A stretch of DNA of 64,000 bases, from positions 1,860,001-1,924,000 of the forward strand of contig NZ_CP147915.1 in NCBI RefSeq assembly GCF_039645585.1, in the 5' to 3' direction. Origin of the DNA: Sulfurimonas sp. HSL-1656 (GTDB lineage Bacteria; Campylobacterota; Campylobacteria; Campylobacterales; Sulfurimonadaceae). The position numbers and the translations under genes are program-made. The notes under the pieces were generated by a model, which was given only the letters and a program-made list of their open reading frames with translations, made no database searches and had not been told where the DNA came from. Within the stretch, counting starts at the first letter, position 1; the number at the start of each line of letters is the position of its first letter. This document shows, one piece after another, positions 8,488-17,195 of the stretch.

Positions 8488-11400
8488 ATGCCAAAACGCG
8501 ATGATATTAAAACGATTCTGCTCATCGGCTCCGGCCCGATCGTCATCGGTCAGGCCTGTGAATTCGACTACTCCGGCACCCAGGCGGTCAAAACGCTCAA
8601 AGAGCTCGGCTACCGTGTCGTCCTGATCAACTCCAACCCTGCGACGATCATGACGGACCCGGAGTTTGCGGACCGCACCTACATCGAGCCGATCAAAGAA
8701 GAGATCATCGCCCAGATCATCGAAAAAGAGAACGTCGACGCCATCCTGCCGACCATGGGCGGGCAGACGGCCCTCAATGCCGCCATGAGCATGTACGAAA
8801 AAGGGATGCTCGAAGGCATCGAGTTCCTCGGCGCCAACCCCGATGCGATCAAGAAGGGCGAAGACCGCCAGGCCTTCAAGGAAGCGATGATCAAGCTCGG
8901 CATGGACCTGCCGCATTCGCGCTACGCCTACAACATGGAAGAAGCCCTCGCCGCCGCCGAAGAGATCGGCTTCCCTATTATCATCCGCGCCTCCTTCACC
9001 CTCGCCGGCGGCGGTTCGGGTGTTGCCTACAACATCGACGAGTACAAGCTGCTTGCGCAGCGCGGCCTGGATGAGAGCCCGATCACGGAGATCCTCGTCG
9101 AAGAGTCCCTGCTGGGCTGGAAAGAGTACGAGATGGAAGTCATCCGCGACCGCGCGGACAACTGCATCATCGTCTGTTCCATCGAGAACTTCGACCCGAT
9201 GGGCGTCCATACCGGCGACTCCATCACGATCGCCCCGGCCCTGACGCTGACCGACAAAGAGTACCAGCGCATGCGCGACGCCTCTTTCGAGATTCTGCGC
9301 GAGATCGGCGTCGACACCGGCGGTTCCAACGTCCAGTTCTCCGTCGACCCGAAAACGGGCCGTATGATCGTCATCGAGATGAACCCGCGCGTCTCGCGCT
9401 CCTCGGCGCTCGCTTCCAAAGCGACGGGCTACCCTATCGCCAAGGTCGCGACCCTGCTTGCCGTCGGCTTCACCCTCGATGAGATCACCAACGATATCAC
9501 CGGCACCCCGGCCTCGTTCGAACCGGTCATCGACTACATCGTCACCAAGACGCCGCGCTTCACCTTCGAGAAGTTCCCCGAAGCCGAAAGCACCCTGACG
9601 ACGGGGATGAAATCCGTCGGCGAAGCGATGGCCGTCGGCCGGACCTTTAAAGAGTCCATGCAGAAAGCGCTCTGTTCGCTGGAAACGGGGCTCTGCGGTT
9701 TTGATGAGATGAAAGGCGACATGGACCACATCCGCCACGAGATCCGCCGTCCCAACGCCGAGCGGATGCTCTACGTCGCCGAAGGTTTCCGCCGCGGCAT
9801 GAGCGTGGAAGAGATCTTCGAACTCTCCAAAATCGATCCGTGGTTCCTCTACCAGATCGAAGAGATCGTCGCCGAGGAGCAGACGGTCGACCTCGATATC
9901 CTCAACGACGCCGTCCGCCTGCGCAGAGCGAAAGCCAACGGCTTCAGCGACAAGAAGATCGCGCAGCTCATCGTCAAGCAGGGCGCAGGTGACATCCGTG
10001 AAAGTGACGTCTACAATGCGCGCAAACGCATGGGCATCCATCTCGAGTACAACGAAGTCGATACCTGTGCCGCCGAGTTCGAGGCGCTGACGCCTTACCT
10101 CTACTCCACGACGAACATCACGACCCTTCCGGAGCAGCCTTCACGCGCTTCGGACAAGAAAAAGGTGATGATTCTCGGCGGCGGGCCGAACCGCATCGGC
10201 CAGGGGATCGAGTTCGACTACTGCTGTGTCCATGCCGCGTTCGCCCTTGAAGAGATGGGCATCGAGACGATCATGTACAACTGTAACCCCGAAACCGTCT
10301 CCACCGACTACGACACCTCCGACGTGCTCTACTTCGAACCGATCGACCTCGAGCACGTCCGCGAAGTCATCGAGTACGAGAAACCCAACGGGATCATCGT
10401 CCACTTCGGCGGCCAGACGCCGCTGAAACTCGCCAACCCGCTCACCGCCATCGGGGCGCAGATCGCGGGGACACCGGCGAAGGTGATCGACCTTGCCGAA
10501 GACCGCGAGAAGTTCTCCGACTTCGTCACCAAGCATAACCTCAAGCAGCCGGACAACGGGATCGCCAAAACGAAAGAGGAGGCGATCAGTGTTGCTTCGC
10601 AGCTGGGCTACCCTGTTCTCGTGCGCCCCTCCTTCGTCCTCGGCGGCCGCGCAATGCGTATCGTCTACAAAGAGGAGGAGCTGCGCCAGTACATGGACGA
10701 AGCGGTCTCCGTTTCCAACGACGCGCCGGTCCTCGTCGACAAGTTCCTTGACCAGGCGGTCGAGCTTGACGTCGATGCCATCTGCGACGGCAGCGAGGTC
10801 TATATCGGCTCGGTCATGCAGCACATCGAAGAGGCCGGTATCCACTCCGGCGACTCCGCCTGTTCCCTGCCGCCGGTCAACCTCAGCGACGCCCTGCGCG
10901 AACAGGTCGAACAGCAGACGAAGACGATCGCCCTGGGCCTCGGCGTCATCGGCCTGCTGAACATCCAGTACGCCATCTACCAGAACGAGGTCTACCTCAT
11001 CGAGGTCAACCCGCGTGCATCGCGTACCGTCCCGTTCGTCTCCAAGGCGACGGGCATGCCGCTGGCGAAAGTCGCGACCCGCGTCATGATGGGCGACACC
11101 CTGCGCAATGCGCTGGCCTTCTACGACCACTACGACATCGTCATCGAAGAAAACGGCCTGCTCAAACCGCGCCTGCGTGACCATATCGCCCTCAAAGAGG
11201 CGGTCTTCCCGTTCAACAAACTCTACGGTGCCGACCTGGTCCTGAGCCCGGAGATGAAATCGACCGGCGAGGTCATGGGGATCAGCTCCAGCTTCGGCGT
11301 CAGCTTCGCCAAGTCGCAGATGGCGGCGGGCAACCGCATCCCGACGTCGGGCACCTGCTTCCTCTCCTTCATCGAGATGGACAAACCCGCCGGCGTCGAG

Positions 11401-11745
11401 ATCGCCCGCGGCCTGCATGAGCACGGCTTCAAGCTTGTCGCGACCCGCGGTACCCAGAAGGTGATCGAAGCGGCCGGCATTCCGTGCGAACCGGTCCTCA
11501 AGATCTCCGAGGGTCGCCCGAACATCGAAGACATGATGAAAAACGGCGACATCACGATGGCGATCAACACGTCCGACAACAATACGTCGAAAAAAGACGC
11601 CACCGTTATCCGCCAGATCGTCCTGCGGATGAACATCCCCTACTTCACGACGCTCAGCGCCGCCCGCGCCGCGATCGATGCGCTCGGTCACATGAAGGAC
11701 GACGCTTGGACCGCCCCGCAAGCCCTTCAAGACTACCTGGCCTGA
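8488..11745 (+). CDS. carB: Carbamoyl-phosphate synthase large subunit
   Basis: CarB makes carbamoyl phosphate for arginine and pyrimidine synthesis with the glutaminase subunit CarA, which is not in the window. The 1085-residue protein has the expected duplicated ATP-grasp layout: first half opening with [20 protein letters not shown], second half with [20 protein letters not shown], and each half carrying a metal-binding segment ([20 protein letters not shown] and [18 protein letters not shown]). The C-terminal allosteric domain follows. It has its own promoter. The next gene probably starts inside its 3' end. Confidence 0.98.
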   Translation: MPKRDDIKTILLIGSGPIVIGQACEFDYSGTQAVKTLKELGYRVVLINSNPATIMTDPEFADRTYIEPIKEEIIAQIIEKENVDAILPTMGGQTALNAAMSMYEKGMLEGIEFLGANPDAIKKGEDRQAFKEAMIKLGMDLPHSRYAYNMEEALAAAEEIGFPIIIRASFTLAGGGSGVAYNIDEYKLLAQRGLDESPITEILVEESLLGWKEYEMEVIRDRADNCIIVCSIENFDPMGVHTGDSITIAPALTLTDKEYQRMRDASFEILREIGVDTGGSNVQFSVDPKTGRMIVIEMNPRVSRSSALASKATGYPIAKVATLLAVGFTLDEITNDITGTPASFEPVIDYIVTKTPRFTFEKFPEAESTLTTGMKSVGEAMAVGRTFKESMQKALCSLETGLCGFDEMKGDMDHIRHEIRRPNAERMLYVAEGFRRGMSVEEIFELSKIDPWFLYQIEEIVAEEQTVDLDILNDAVRLRRAKANGFSDKKIAQLIVKQGAGDIRESDVYNARKRMGIHLEYNEVDTCAAEFEALTPYLYSTTNITTLPEQPSRASDKKKVMILGGGPNRIGQGIEFDYCCVHAAFALEEMGIETIMYNCNPETVSTDYDTSDVLYFEPIDLEHVREVIEYEKPNGIIVHFGGQTPLKLANPLTAIGAQIAGTPAKVIDLAEDREKFSDFVTKHNLKQPDNGIAKTKEEAISVASQLGYPVLVRPSFVLGGRAMRIVYKEEELRQYMDEAVSVSNDAPVLVDKFLDQAVELDVDAICDGSEVYIGSVMQHIEEAGIHSGDSACSLPPVNLSDALREQVEQQTKTIALGLGVIGLLNIQYAIYQNEVYLIEVNPRASRTVPFVSKATGMPLAKVATRVMMGDTLRNALAFYDHYDIVIEENGLLKPRLRDHIALKEAVFPFNKLYGADLVLSPEMKSTGEVMGISSSFGVSFAKSQMAAGNRIPTSGTCFLSFIEMDKPAGVEIARGLHEHGFKLVATRGTQKVIEAAGIPCEPVLKISEGRPNIEDMMKNGDITMAINTSDNNTSKKDATVIRQIVLRMNIPYFTTLSAARAAIDALGHMKDDAWTAPQALQDYLA

Positions 11746-12173
11746 CAGGGGTCCTGCTGGTACAGACCGACACGACCGTCGGTTTCGTATCGCAGAACGC
11801 GGAAGCCCTCGCCCTCGCCAAAAGCCGGCCGGCGTCGAAACCCTTTCTCAAAACCTTCGCCTCGTTCAGCGTCTATAAACAGACCGGGCGCATTCCCGCT
11901 CGTTTCAAACGTGAAGCACGGCGCAGGGAAAAAACGACCTACATCGTCAAGGGGGAGGCTTTCCGCATCGTTCCCAAAGGAAGCTACCACCGGCTGCTCC
12001 GCCCCTACGGCTGGCTCTACTCCACCTCCGCCAATGCGGCGGGGGGACGTTTTGACGCCGCATACGCCTTCGCGAAGGCTGACGCCGTCATCGAAGATGC
12101 ACGGGGGCTCTACGAAACCGCCCCTTCTGTCATCTATCAACTGAATCAACATAAAAAACGGAGAATCAGATAA
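11706..12173 (+). CDS. Short Sua5/YciO/YrdC (TsaC-like) protein
   Basis: The family makes threonylcarbamoyl-AMP, the first step of tRNA t6A synthesis. The sequence [11 protein letters not shown] near the N-terminus and [11 protein letters not shown] near the C-terminus match the substrate- and ATP-binding ends of the YrdC fold. At about 155 residues it is shorter than typical TsaC (~190) and the middle is compressed. The only conventional start in reach is TTG at 11706, preceded by AAGGA and overlapping the carB end by 40 bases. A CTG at 11742 inside CTGA is an alternative. Whether it is catalytically active is unknown. Confidence 0.72.
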   Translation: MDRPASPSRLPGLTGVLLVQTDTTVGFVSQNAEALALAKSRPASKPFLKTFASFSVYKQTGRIPARFKREARRREKTTYIVKGEAFRIVPKGSYHRLLRPYGWLYSTSANAAGGRFDAAYAFAKADAVIEDARGLYETAPSVIYQLNQHKKRRIR

Positions 12174-12175
12174 GT

Positions 12176-12736
12176 ATGAAGCATGTCAAAGCAATCGCCT
12201 CGGGCCTCTATCTCGGTACGGCCGGCATCACGATGATGAGCGTCCTCTCGGGATGCGTCCAGGAGCAGCAGGAGCCCCAGAACCGCTTCCTCGTCGTTCA
12301 CCAGCAGCCCAGCGGCAAATACGTTGTCGTCGAGGAGGTCCCGACCGACGGACCCAACCGCGCCATCATCCGTGAGTACGATGCCAACGGCACCATCACG
12401 GAGCGCTTCATGAACGAAGCGGAGATGAAGGCGCTGGCCGAGCAGGAGTATGCGAAGATGCAGGCGGGCGAGAGCGAACTGAACCGTGCGCCAGAGGGCG
12501 AAGGCATGGGGCTCGCCGGGACGATCCTCGCCGTCGCCGCCGGGTCGCTGCTGGGGAACATGATCGGCAACGCCCTGATGAACAACGCCAACTACCGACA
12601 GCATGCGGATCGCGTCAACAAGAGCGCCTACCATGCGACCCAGAAGAGCAAGGCAGGCAGCAGTACGAAGAAGAGCTTCTTCGGGGGTTCGAAAACGGGA
12701 ACATCGACCTCCTCTTCCACCACCTACGGAGGCTGA
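12176..12736 (+). CDS. UPF0323 family lipoprotein
   Basis: This 186-residue protein has a lipoprotein signal ending in LSGC (lipid-anchored Cys27). A charged middle follows, then a Gly/Ala-rich hydrophobic stretch (LAGTILAVAAGSLLGNMIGNAL) and a low-complexity Ser/Thr/Gly/Lys tail. Its layout matches the UPF0323 family known in Campylobacter (Cj0371) and Helicobacter. Function is not established. It precedes the ATP-grasp gene by 3 bases, the same pairing as in Campylobacter (Cj0371-Cj0372), which suggests a joint role in the envelope. Confidence 0.85.
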   Translation: MKHVKAIASGLYLGTAGITMMSVLSGCVQEQQEPQNRFLVVHQQPSGKYVVVEEVPTDGPNRAIIREYDANGTITERFMNEAEMKALAEQEYAKMQAGESELNRAPEGEGMGLAGTILAVAAGSLLGNMIGNALMNNANYRQHADRVNKSAYHATQKSKAGSSTKKSFFGGSKTGTSTSSSTTYGG

Positions 12737-12739
12737 CCC

Positions 12740-13918
12740 ATGGTCCGACTCGATACCGTTTCGGCCCTGCCGAACGACACCCTCGAACAGCTCGGTTTTA
12801 CCTGGCACACCGACAGTGACGGTACGCACTATGTCGCCGACGAACTGGTGCTTGTCAGCGACGCCGAAGCCGAAGCGTACTACGAAGCGGCCAACACCCT
12901 CTACGACATGTATGTCCAGGCGGCCGAATATGTCATCGAGAACGAGCTCTTTTTCGACCTCGGCATCCCCTTCAACCTGGTCGAGCCGATCAAGAAGAGC
13001 TGGGAAAATGACGTGCACTGGCACGTCTACGGCCGCTTCGACCTTGCCGGCGGGATCGACGGGGCGCCGATCAAGCTGATCGAGTTCAACGCCGACACGC
13101 CGACGGGGCTTTACGAAAGTGCCGTGCTGCAGTGGGCGCTGCTCAAGCATAACGGTCTGGATGAGGCGCGCCAGTTCAACAACATCTACGAAGCTTTACT
13201 CCAAAACTTCCGACGCCTTATCACCCTCTTTGACGATCCGGACGATTTCGAGAAGTTCTACGACGGCTGGAAGATCCTTTTCAGCAGCGTCGAGGGGAAT
13301 GACGAGGAGGAGGTGACGACGAAGCTCCTGCGCCAGATCGCGACCGACGCGGGCTTCGCGACGGGCTTCGAGTTCCTTCAGAACGTCCGCTTCGATGACG
13401 AGGGGATATTTGATGCTTCCGATACCCCCTACGAATACTGGTTCAAGCTCTACCCCTGGGAGGACATCGCCACCGACGAACCGGAACTTGCGGTCCTGCT
13501 GGGCAATATCATGCAGCACCAGAAAGCGATCATCCTCAACCCGGCCTATACCCTGCTTTTCCAGTCCAAGGGGATGATGAAGATCCTCTGCGACCTCTTC
13601 CCCGACTCCCCCTACCTGCTTCAAACCTCCTTCGAACCGCTCGAGGGCACGAAACAGGTTGAAAAGCGGATGTTCGGCCGCGAAGGGGCCAATACAAAGA
13701 TTATCGGCAGTGACGGCAGCGTCCTGCACGCAACGGAGGGACCCTACGGAAACTACCGCCCGGTCTACCAGGCGTATGCCGAATTCCCGCAGGACCGCGA
13801 CGGCAACCGCTACCAGGCCGGGGTCTTCTTCGCCTACGAAGCGTGCGGTCTCGGTTTCCGCCGCGGCGGGGAGATCCTGGACAATATGAGCAAATTTGTA
13901 GGGCATGTGCTTTCGTAG
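12740..13918 (+). CDS. Glutathionylspermidine-synthase-like ATP-grasp protein
   Basis: The 392-residue sequence matches the synthetase domain of the glutathionylspermidine synthase/YgiC/YjfC family, C-N ligases of the ATP-grasp fold. Supporting segments are HVYGRFDLAGG, IEFNADTPTGLYESAVLQW, MMKILCDLFPDSPYLLQTSFEP and MFGREGANTKI. There is no amidase domain, so it resembles the stand-alone forms whose substrates are unproven. It is tightly linked to the UPF0323 lipoprotein and is followed by a strong hairpin, so the carB-to-here series probably ends with it. Confidence 0.85.
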   Translation: MVRLDTVSALPNDTLEQLGFTWHTDSDGTHYVADELVLVSDAEAEAYYEAANTLYDMYVQAAEYVIENELFFDLGIPFNLVEPIKKSWENDVHWHVYGRFDLAGGIDGAPIKLIEFNADTPTGLYESAVLQWALLKHNGLDEARQFNNIYEALLQNFRRLITLFDDPDDFEKFYDGWKILFSSVEGNDEEEVTTKLLRQIATDAGFATGFEFLQNVRFDDEGIFDASDTPYEYWFKLYPWEDIATDEPELAVLLGNIMQHQKAIILNPAYTLLFQSKGMMKILCDLFPDSPYLLQTSFEPLEGTKQVEKRMFGREGANTKIIGSDGSVLHATEGPYGNYRPVYQAYAEFPQDRDGNRYQAGVFFAYEACGLGFRRGGEILDNMSKFVGHVLS

Positions 13919-13931
13919 AAGGTGGTGAGCG

Positions 13932-13950
13932 CCCCGGACACTGTCCGGGG
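13932..13950. terminator. Hairpin between convergent genes
   Basis: An 8-bp perfect stem (CCCCGGAC/GTCCGGGG) with a 3-base loop sits between the ATP-grasp gene stop and the stop of the facing small gene. No clear T-run follows on either strand, so intrinsic termination is likely but not certain. Confidence 0.55.
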
Positions 13951-13957
13951 AAACGCT

Positions 13958-14221
13958 TTATTCCAGAAAATAGATATCCGGCCGGTCGATGACGCCGACC
14001 TCCTGCATCTTCTGCTTGAGATCCTCGGAGTCGGCGAAGGCGCGGGCCTTTTCAAGATCAGCGGCTTCGAACAGCGCGATAACCTCATGGGGGTCATCCG
14101 CGTTCCGAAGCAGATAGACCTCTTTCAGCCCTGCGGCGTCCCTTGCCCCCTTATGCCCGTCATACCCGGGCTTCCATTCATTATAATCCCTGACTTTGTG
14201 TCGTACCATCATGTAAGCCAT
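13958..14221 (-). CDS. Small antibiotic-biosynthesis-monooxygenase-like protein
   Basis: The 87-residue protein (MAYMMVRHKVRDYNEWKPGY start) has the beta-alpha layout of dimeric alpha/beta-barrel (ABM-like) proteins: an N-terminal strand, DYNEWK, then a strand and helix with EVIALFEAADLEKARAFADS. Such proteins can be small oxygenases or ligand binders, but no catalytic residue can be assigned. It stands alone on the minus strand facing the ATP-grasp gene. The ATG follows AAGGGAGACGAG. Confidence 0.6.
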   Translation of the reverse strand: MAYMMVRHKVRDYNEWKPGYDGHKGARDAAGLKEVYLLRNADDPHEVIALFEAADLEKARAFADSEDLKQKMQEVGVIDRPDIYFLE

Positions 14222-14544
14222 CTCGTCTCCCTTGGTGAGTGATTGGATAACCGCCCGAAGGCAGCACGCTTCGTACTTTTTTCAGTATGAAGCACCTCCG
14301 GTAGATTCCGACTTAATTATTAAAATCAAAATCTCCGTTTTAGGTGGGAAATGGACGGGAGACGCGGAGACCGGCAGTCCATATCGTAACGTCGTGACGG
14401 GGCTTTGACCCCGCTTTGGTGTAGATTTAACACTTCTGTTATAGAGTTTCACTATACTCTATAGATATGCCTGAATACGTCAGAACAACGACAATGTGGT
14501 CTGAGAAAATGCAGGACTGTTTATTATCATCTCCAAGGAACATC
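14222..14544. other. Intergenic region with divergent control sequences
   Basis: No coding sequence is supported here. It separates the leftward ABM-like gene from the rightward copper cluster. It holds a weak CGGGG/CCCCG hairpin (14398-14413) and then an AT-rich stretch with nested inverted repeats around a TATACT box. An in-frame ATG at 14467 exists but lacks a ribosome site and would only add 26 residues in front of a good signal peptide. Confidence 0.6.
14428..14463 (+). promoter_or_regulatory. Promoter and operator-like repeats before the copper cluster
   Basis: A -10-like TATACT (14453-14458) lies inside the inverted repeat TATAGAG (14440-14446)/CTCTATA (14457-14463). A second small repeat, TAACA (14428-14432)/TGTTA (14437-14441), overlaps a possible TTAACA -35 (14427-14432), giving an unusually long spacer of 20. 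Long spacers with a dyad are typical of MerR-type promoters such as CueR targets. That link is only an inference. Confidence 0.35.
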
Positions 14545-15021
14545 ATGACCCTTTTGCATCGCGTACTGATCACAACCCTTTTCTTTGTCGCCGGCCTCTC
14601 CGCCCAATCCGTTGAAGTCTCCGGCATCTATGTCCGCGAAGTACCGCCGAACCTGCCCAACAGTGCCGCGTTCATGGAACTGAAGAACCTGACGGACAAA
14701 CCTGTCGCCCTTATCAGTGCCGCTTCCGCAGCCGCCAATACAGTCGAACTGCACGAACACGTGAATGTCGACGGTATGATGCAGATGCGCCAGATCCCGA
14801 AGATCGACATTCCGGCCGCCGGGACGACAATGCTTCAGCCGGGTGGCCTGCATGTCATGCTCATCGGGCTGACACAGAAGCTCAAAGCGGGAGAAAACGT
14901 CACGATCACGCTGAACTTCTCCGACGGCGAGAGTATTACGCTTGAGGCCCCGGTCAAAAAAGTGGCCGGTATGATGATGCAGCAGAAGATGAAATGCGGC
15001 AGCGGCAAATGCGGAAAGTAA
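14545..15021 (+). CDS. PCuAC-type periplasmic copper chaperone
   Basis: PCuAC proteins bind Cu(I) in the periplasm and help load the Cu centres of haem-copper oxidases. This 158-residue protein has a signal peptide (MTLLHRVLITTLFFVAGLSA), ligand segments ELHEHVNVDGMMQMRQIP and PGGLHVMLIGL, and a Met/Cys-rich tail (MMMQQKMKCGSGKCGK) that could be a second copper site. The start at 14545 follows AAGGA. It is first in a three-gene set ending in SCO1/SenC, which supports the copper-delivery role. Confidence 0.9.
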   Translation: MTLLHRVLITTLFFVAGLSAQSVEVSGIYVREVPPNLPNSAAFMELKNLTDKPVALISAASAAANTVELHEHVNVDGMMQMRQIPKIDIPAAGTTMLQPGGLHVMLIGLTQKLKAGENVTITLNFSDGESITLEAPVKKVAGMMMQQKMKCGSGKCGK

Positions 15022-15024
15022 CGG

Positions 15025-15498
15025 GTGAGCCTCAAAAAACTCTTTAAAATCCTCGCCATCCAGCTGGGGGTGGCCATCCTGCTCGTCTTTGCCTACCTCG
15101 CCTATGATGCCGACCTCATCTACGAATGGCTCAGCGGCGACGTCAAATTCGGAACGCCTGCGCAGGAGTGTGATCTGCATACTGGTGCGTGCACGGCGAC
15201 GATGGGCGACGGCACGCCTGTAACCTTCGCCATGAGCCCGCGTCCCATCCCGGTCATGCAGAAGCTGCAGCTGCACCTCGCAACCGAGGGCCATTACGAC
15301 AGTCTGAAAGTGGAGATCTACGGTCTCAATATGAATATGGGACGTTACAGCTATACCCTGACGCGTACGAGCGACGGCAATTACAGCGGCGAGGGGATGA
15401 TCCCGGCCTGTTCGGGTCGGATGGATTGGCGCGCCAACATTATTGCCGAAGAGCCGACCAGGCGTATCGGCACCTATTTCACCTTTTCGACGGAGTAA
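15025..15498 (+). CDS. Unrecognised membrane-anchored protein between PCuAC and SCO
   Basis: This 157-residue protein begins at GTG, 3 bases after the chaperone stop. One N-terminal membrane helix (ILAIQLGVAILLVFAYLAY) anchors a periplasmic domain of about 120 residues. That domain has potential metal ligands: CDLHTGAC, MSPRPIPVMQ, GLNMNMGRYS and MIPACSGRM. The domain size loosely recalls FixH/YtkA-like beta domains, but I cannot assign a family. Position between two copper chaperones suggests copper handling. SCO starts 2 bases after its stop. Confidence 0.7.
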   Translation: MSLKKLFKILAIQLGVAILLVFAYLAYDADLIYEWLSGDVKFGTPAQECDLHTGACTATMGDGTPVTFAMSPRPIPVMQKLQLHLATEGHYDSLKVEIYGLNMNMGRYSYTLTRTSDGNYSGEGMIPACSGRMDWRANIIAEEPTRRIGTYFTFSTE

Positions 15499-15500
15499 CC

Positions 15501-16079
15501 ATGGTCCAACGTCTGATCCTGATTCTTTTTCCCCTGTTGCTGGCCGTGGGTGCCTACTTCTATGTCATTCCCACCGTGGAACGCAAACATTACGACTTCA
15601 CGCTTCAGAGTGCCGACGGTCCGGTCAGCCTCAGCGACTTCCGGGGTAAAAAGGCCGTCGCTATCTATTTCGGCTACACCTACTGTCCCGATATCTGCCC
15701 GACGACCTTCTCCAACCTGACGGGGGCCATGAAACTGCTGCCGCCCGAAGCGGCTGATGCAATGCAGGTGATCTTTGTCAGCGTCGACACCGACCGCGAT
15801 ACGCCGCAGAGTCTCAAAGAGTATGTCGAATACTTCTACCCTACCTACCTCGGCGTGACCGGGACGAAAGCGCAGATCGACGAAGTCGTCTCACGTTACG
15901 AGGGGACCGAATACACGATTATCAAAGGGGGGAGCAAGGCGATGGGCTACACCGTCGGCCACACCTCCTACGTCTACTTTTTTGACAAACAGGGGAACTT
16001 CAGCTCCCGCCTGAACCACAGCATCGATCCCCGCGAAACGCTGACGCATATGGAAAAGGCTCTAGGGCTCTCCCATTAA
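15501..16079 (+). CDS. SCO1/SenC/PrrC family copper protein
   Basis: SCO proteins deliver or reduce copper for the Cu centres of respiratory oxidases or related enzymes. The 192-residue protein has an N-terminal membrane anchor (LILILFPLLLAVGAYFYV) and a thioredoxin-like domain with CPDIC (C62, C66) and the third ligand His154 in VGHTSYVYFFD. I chose the ATG at 15501 after GGAGTAACC over upstream in-frame ATGs that lie inside the preceding gene. It closes the copper set; no oxidase gene is nearby. Confidence 0.95.
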   Translation: MVQRLILILFPLLLAVGAYFYVIPTVERKHYDFTLQSADGPVSLSDFRGKKAVAIYFGYTYCPDICPTTFSNLTGAMKLLPPEAADAMQVIFVSVDTDRDTPQSLKEYVEYFYPTYLGVTGTKAQIDEVVSRYEGTEYTIIKGGSKAMGYTVGHTSYVYFFDKQGNFSSRLNHSIDPRETLTHMEKALGLSH

Positions 16080-16148
16080 TTAGACGCTATCCGAGCGAAA
16101 CCTGGGGACGCTCGCACAGCAATATTCTCCCGAAAACCCGAGCTGCTG

Positions 16149-17192
16149 TTACGCTTCCTCCGTCTGACCGTTTCCGCCCGTGCCGAGCAGCACGGCGATC
16201 CACCTTGTCGACTCTTCCGAATCAAACACAATCTTGACCATGATCGTGAGCGGAATAGAGAGCAGCATACCAACCGGCCCCAGCAGCCACCCCCAGAAGA
16301 TCAACGACAGGAATACGACAAGCGTCGAGAGATCAAGCCCCCGTCCCATCACCTTCGGTTCGATGACCGATCCTACCAGCACATTGATCACGACGTACCC
16401 GGCCGCGATCCAGAACGCCGATGCTGCATCCAGCTGGATCAGCGCCAGCAGCACGGCTGGTACGGCGGCCATGATGGAGCCGATATTGGGAATAAAATTG
16501 AGCAGGAATGCCACGACACCCCACAAGACGGGATAATCCAGCCCGAAGAGCAGCAGCAGGAGATAAACAAGAAAGCCCGTTCCAGCGCTGATCAGCGCTT
16601 TAAGCGCCATGTAGTGGTTTATCTTTGCGAGGATCTCGTTGAGATGCTTCTCCCCTTCGGAGTGGTTCCGGCGGTAGATAAAGGCGATCTTGTTGCGGTA
16701 GGCGACGCCCTCGAGCAGCATGAATACGGTCGTCAGCAAAATGACGAACCCGTTCGTCAGGATCGATCCGAACCCCTTGAGCGCCCCGGTCATATAGGTA
16801 AAGACGGCACCGGGATCGAGCAGCGTCTGCAGGTTCTTTTCCGGCAGCGCCATCCCCTGCTCCGTCAACCAGCCCGCGACACCGCCGAGACGGCTTCTCA
16901 GGTCGGCTTCATAGCCGGGAAGGTTACCGATGAAATCATTCGTGGCATGGCCGACGATGACGCCGAAAAGAACAAAGAAGAGGAGCAGCACGCCGATAAG
17001 CATCAGCATCGCCAGCGCCATCGGGATCTTACGTGCCATCAGAAAGTGCAGTAACGGCATGAGGATGATCGCGATGAAGAGCGAAAGAAGAAAAGGGATA
17101 ATGATCGCCGATGCCGCCTTGACACCGGCGAAGACGATGACGACGGCTGCAAGGATGATAAAGACGTTCCCGAAACGGTTGGTCTGCTCCAT
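16149..17192 (-). CDS. AI-2E family transporter (PerM/TqsA type)
   Basis: The 347-residue protein has about eight membrane helices: two at the N-terminus (VFIILAAVVIVFAGVKAASA and IIIPFLLSLFIAIILMPLLH), a third soon after, a soluble middle, and a C-terminal bundle with LNFIPNIGSIMAAVPAVLL and VGSVIEPKVMGRGLDLS, both typical of the family. Members export autoinducer-2 or other solutes; some are sodium/proton antiporters, so the substrate is open. It starts 3 bases after the permease gene stop and is probably cotranscribed with it and ung. Confidence 0.9.
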   Translation of the reverse strand: MEQTNRFGNVFIILAAVVIVFAGVKAASAIIIPFLLSLFIAIILMPLLHFLMARKIPMALAMLMLIGVLLLFFVLFGVIVGHATNDFIGNLPGYEADLRSRLGGVAGWLTEQGMALPEKNLQTLLDPGAVFTYMTGALKGFGSILTNGFVILLTTVFMLLEGVAYRNKIAFIYRRNHSEGEKHLNEILAKINHYMALKALISAGTGFLVYLLLLLFGLDYPVLWGVVAFLLNFIPNIGSIMAAVPAVLLALIQLDAASAFWIAAGYVVINVLVGSVIEPKVMGRGLDLSTLVVFLSLIFWGWLLGPVGMLLSIPLTIMVKIVFDSEESTRWIAVLLGTGGNGQTEEA

Positions 17193-17195
17193 AAG

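Noticed and set aside
10141-11730. Minus-strand open frame opposite the second half of carB
   Set aside because: Shadow of carB, with no ribosome site or motif.
11484-11745. Longer TsaC-like protein beginning at an ATG inside carB
   Set aside because: The translation before 11706 is arginine/aspartate-rich frame-shifted carB with no family resemblance.
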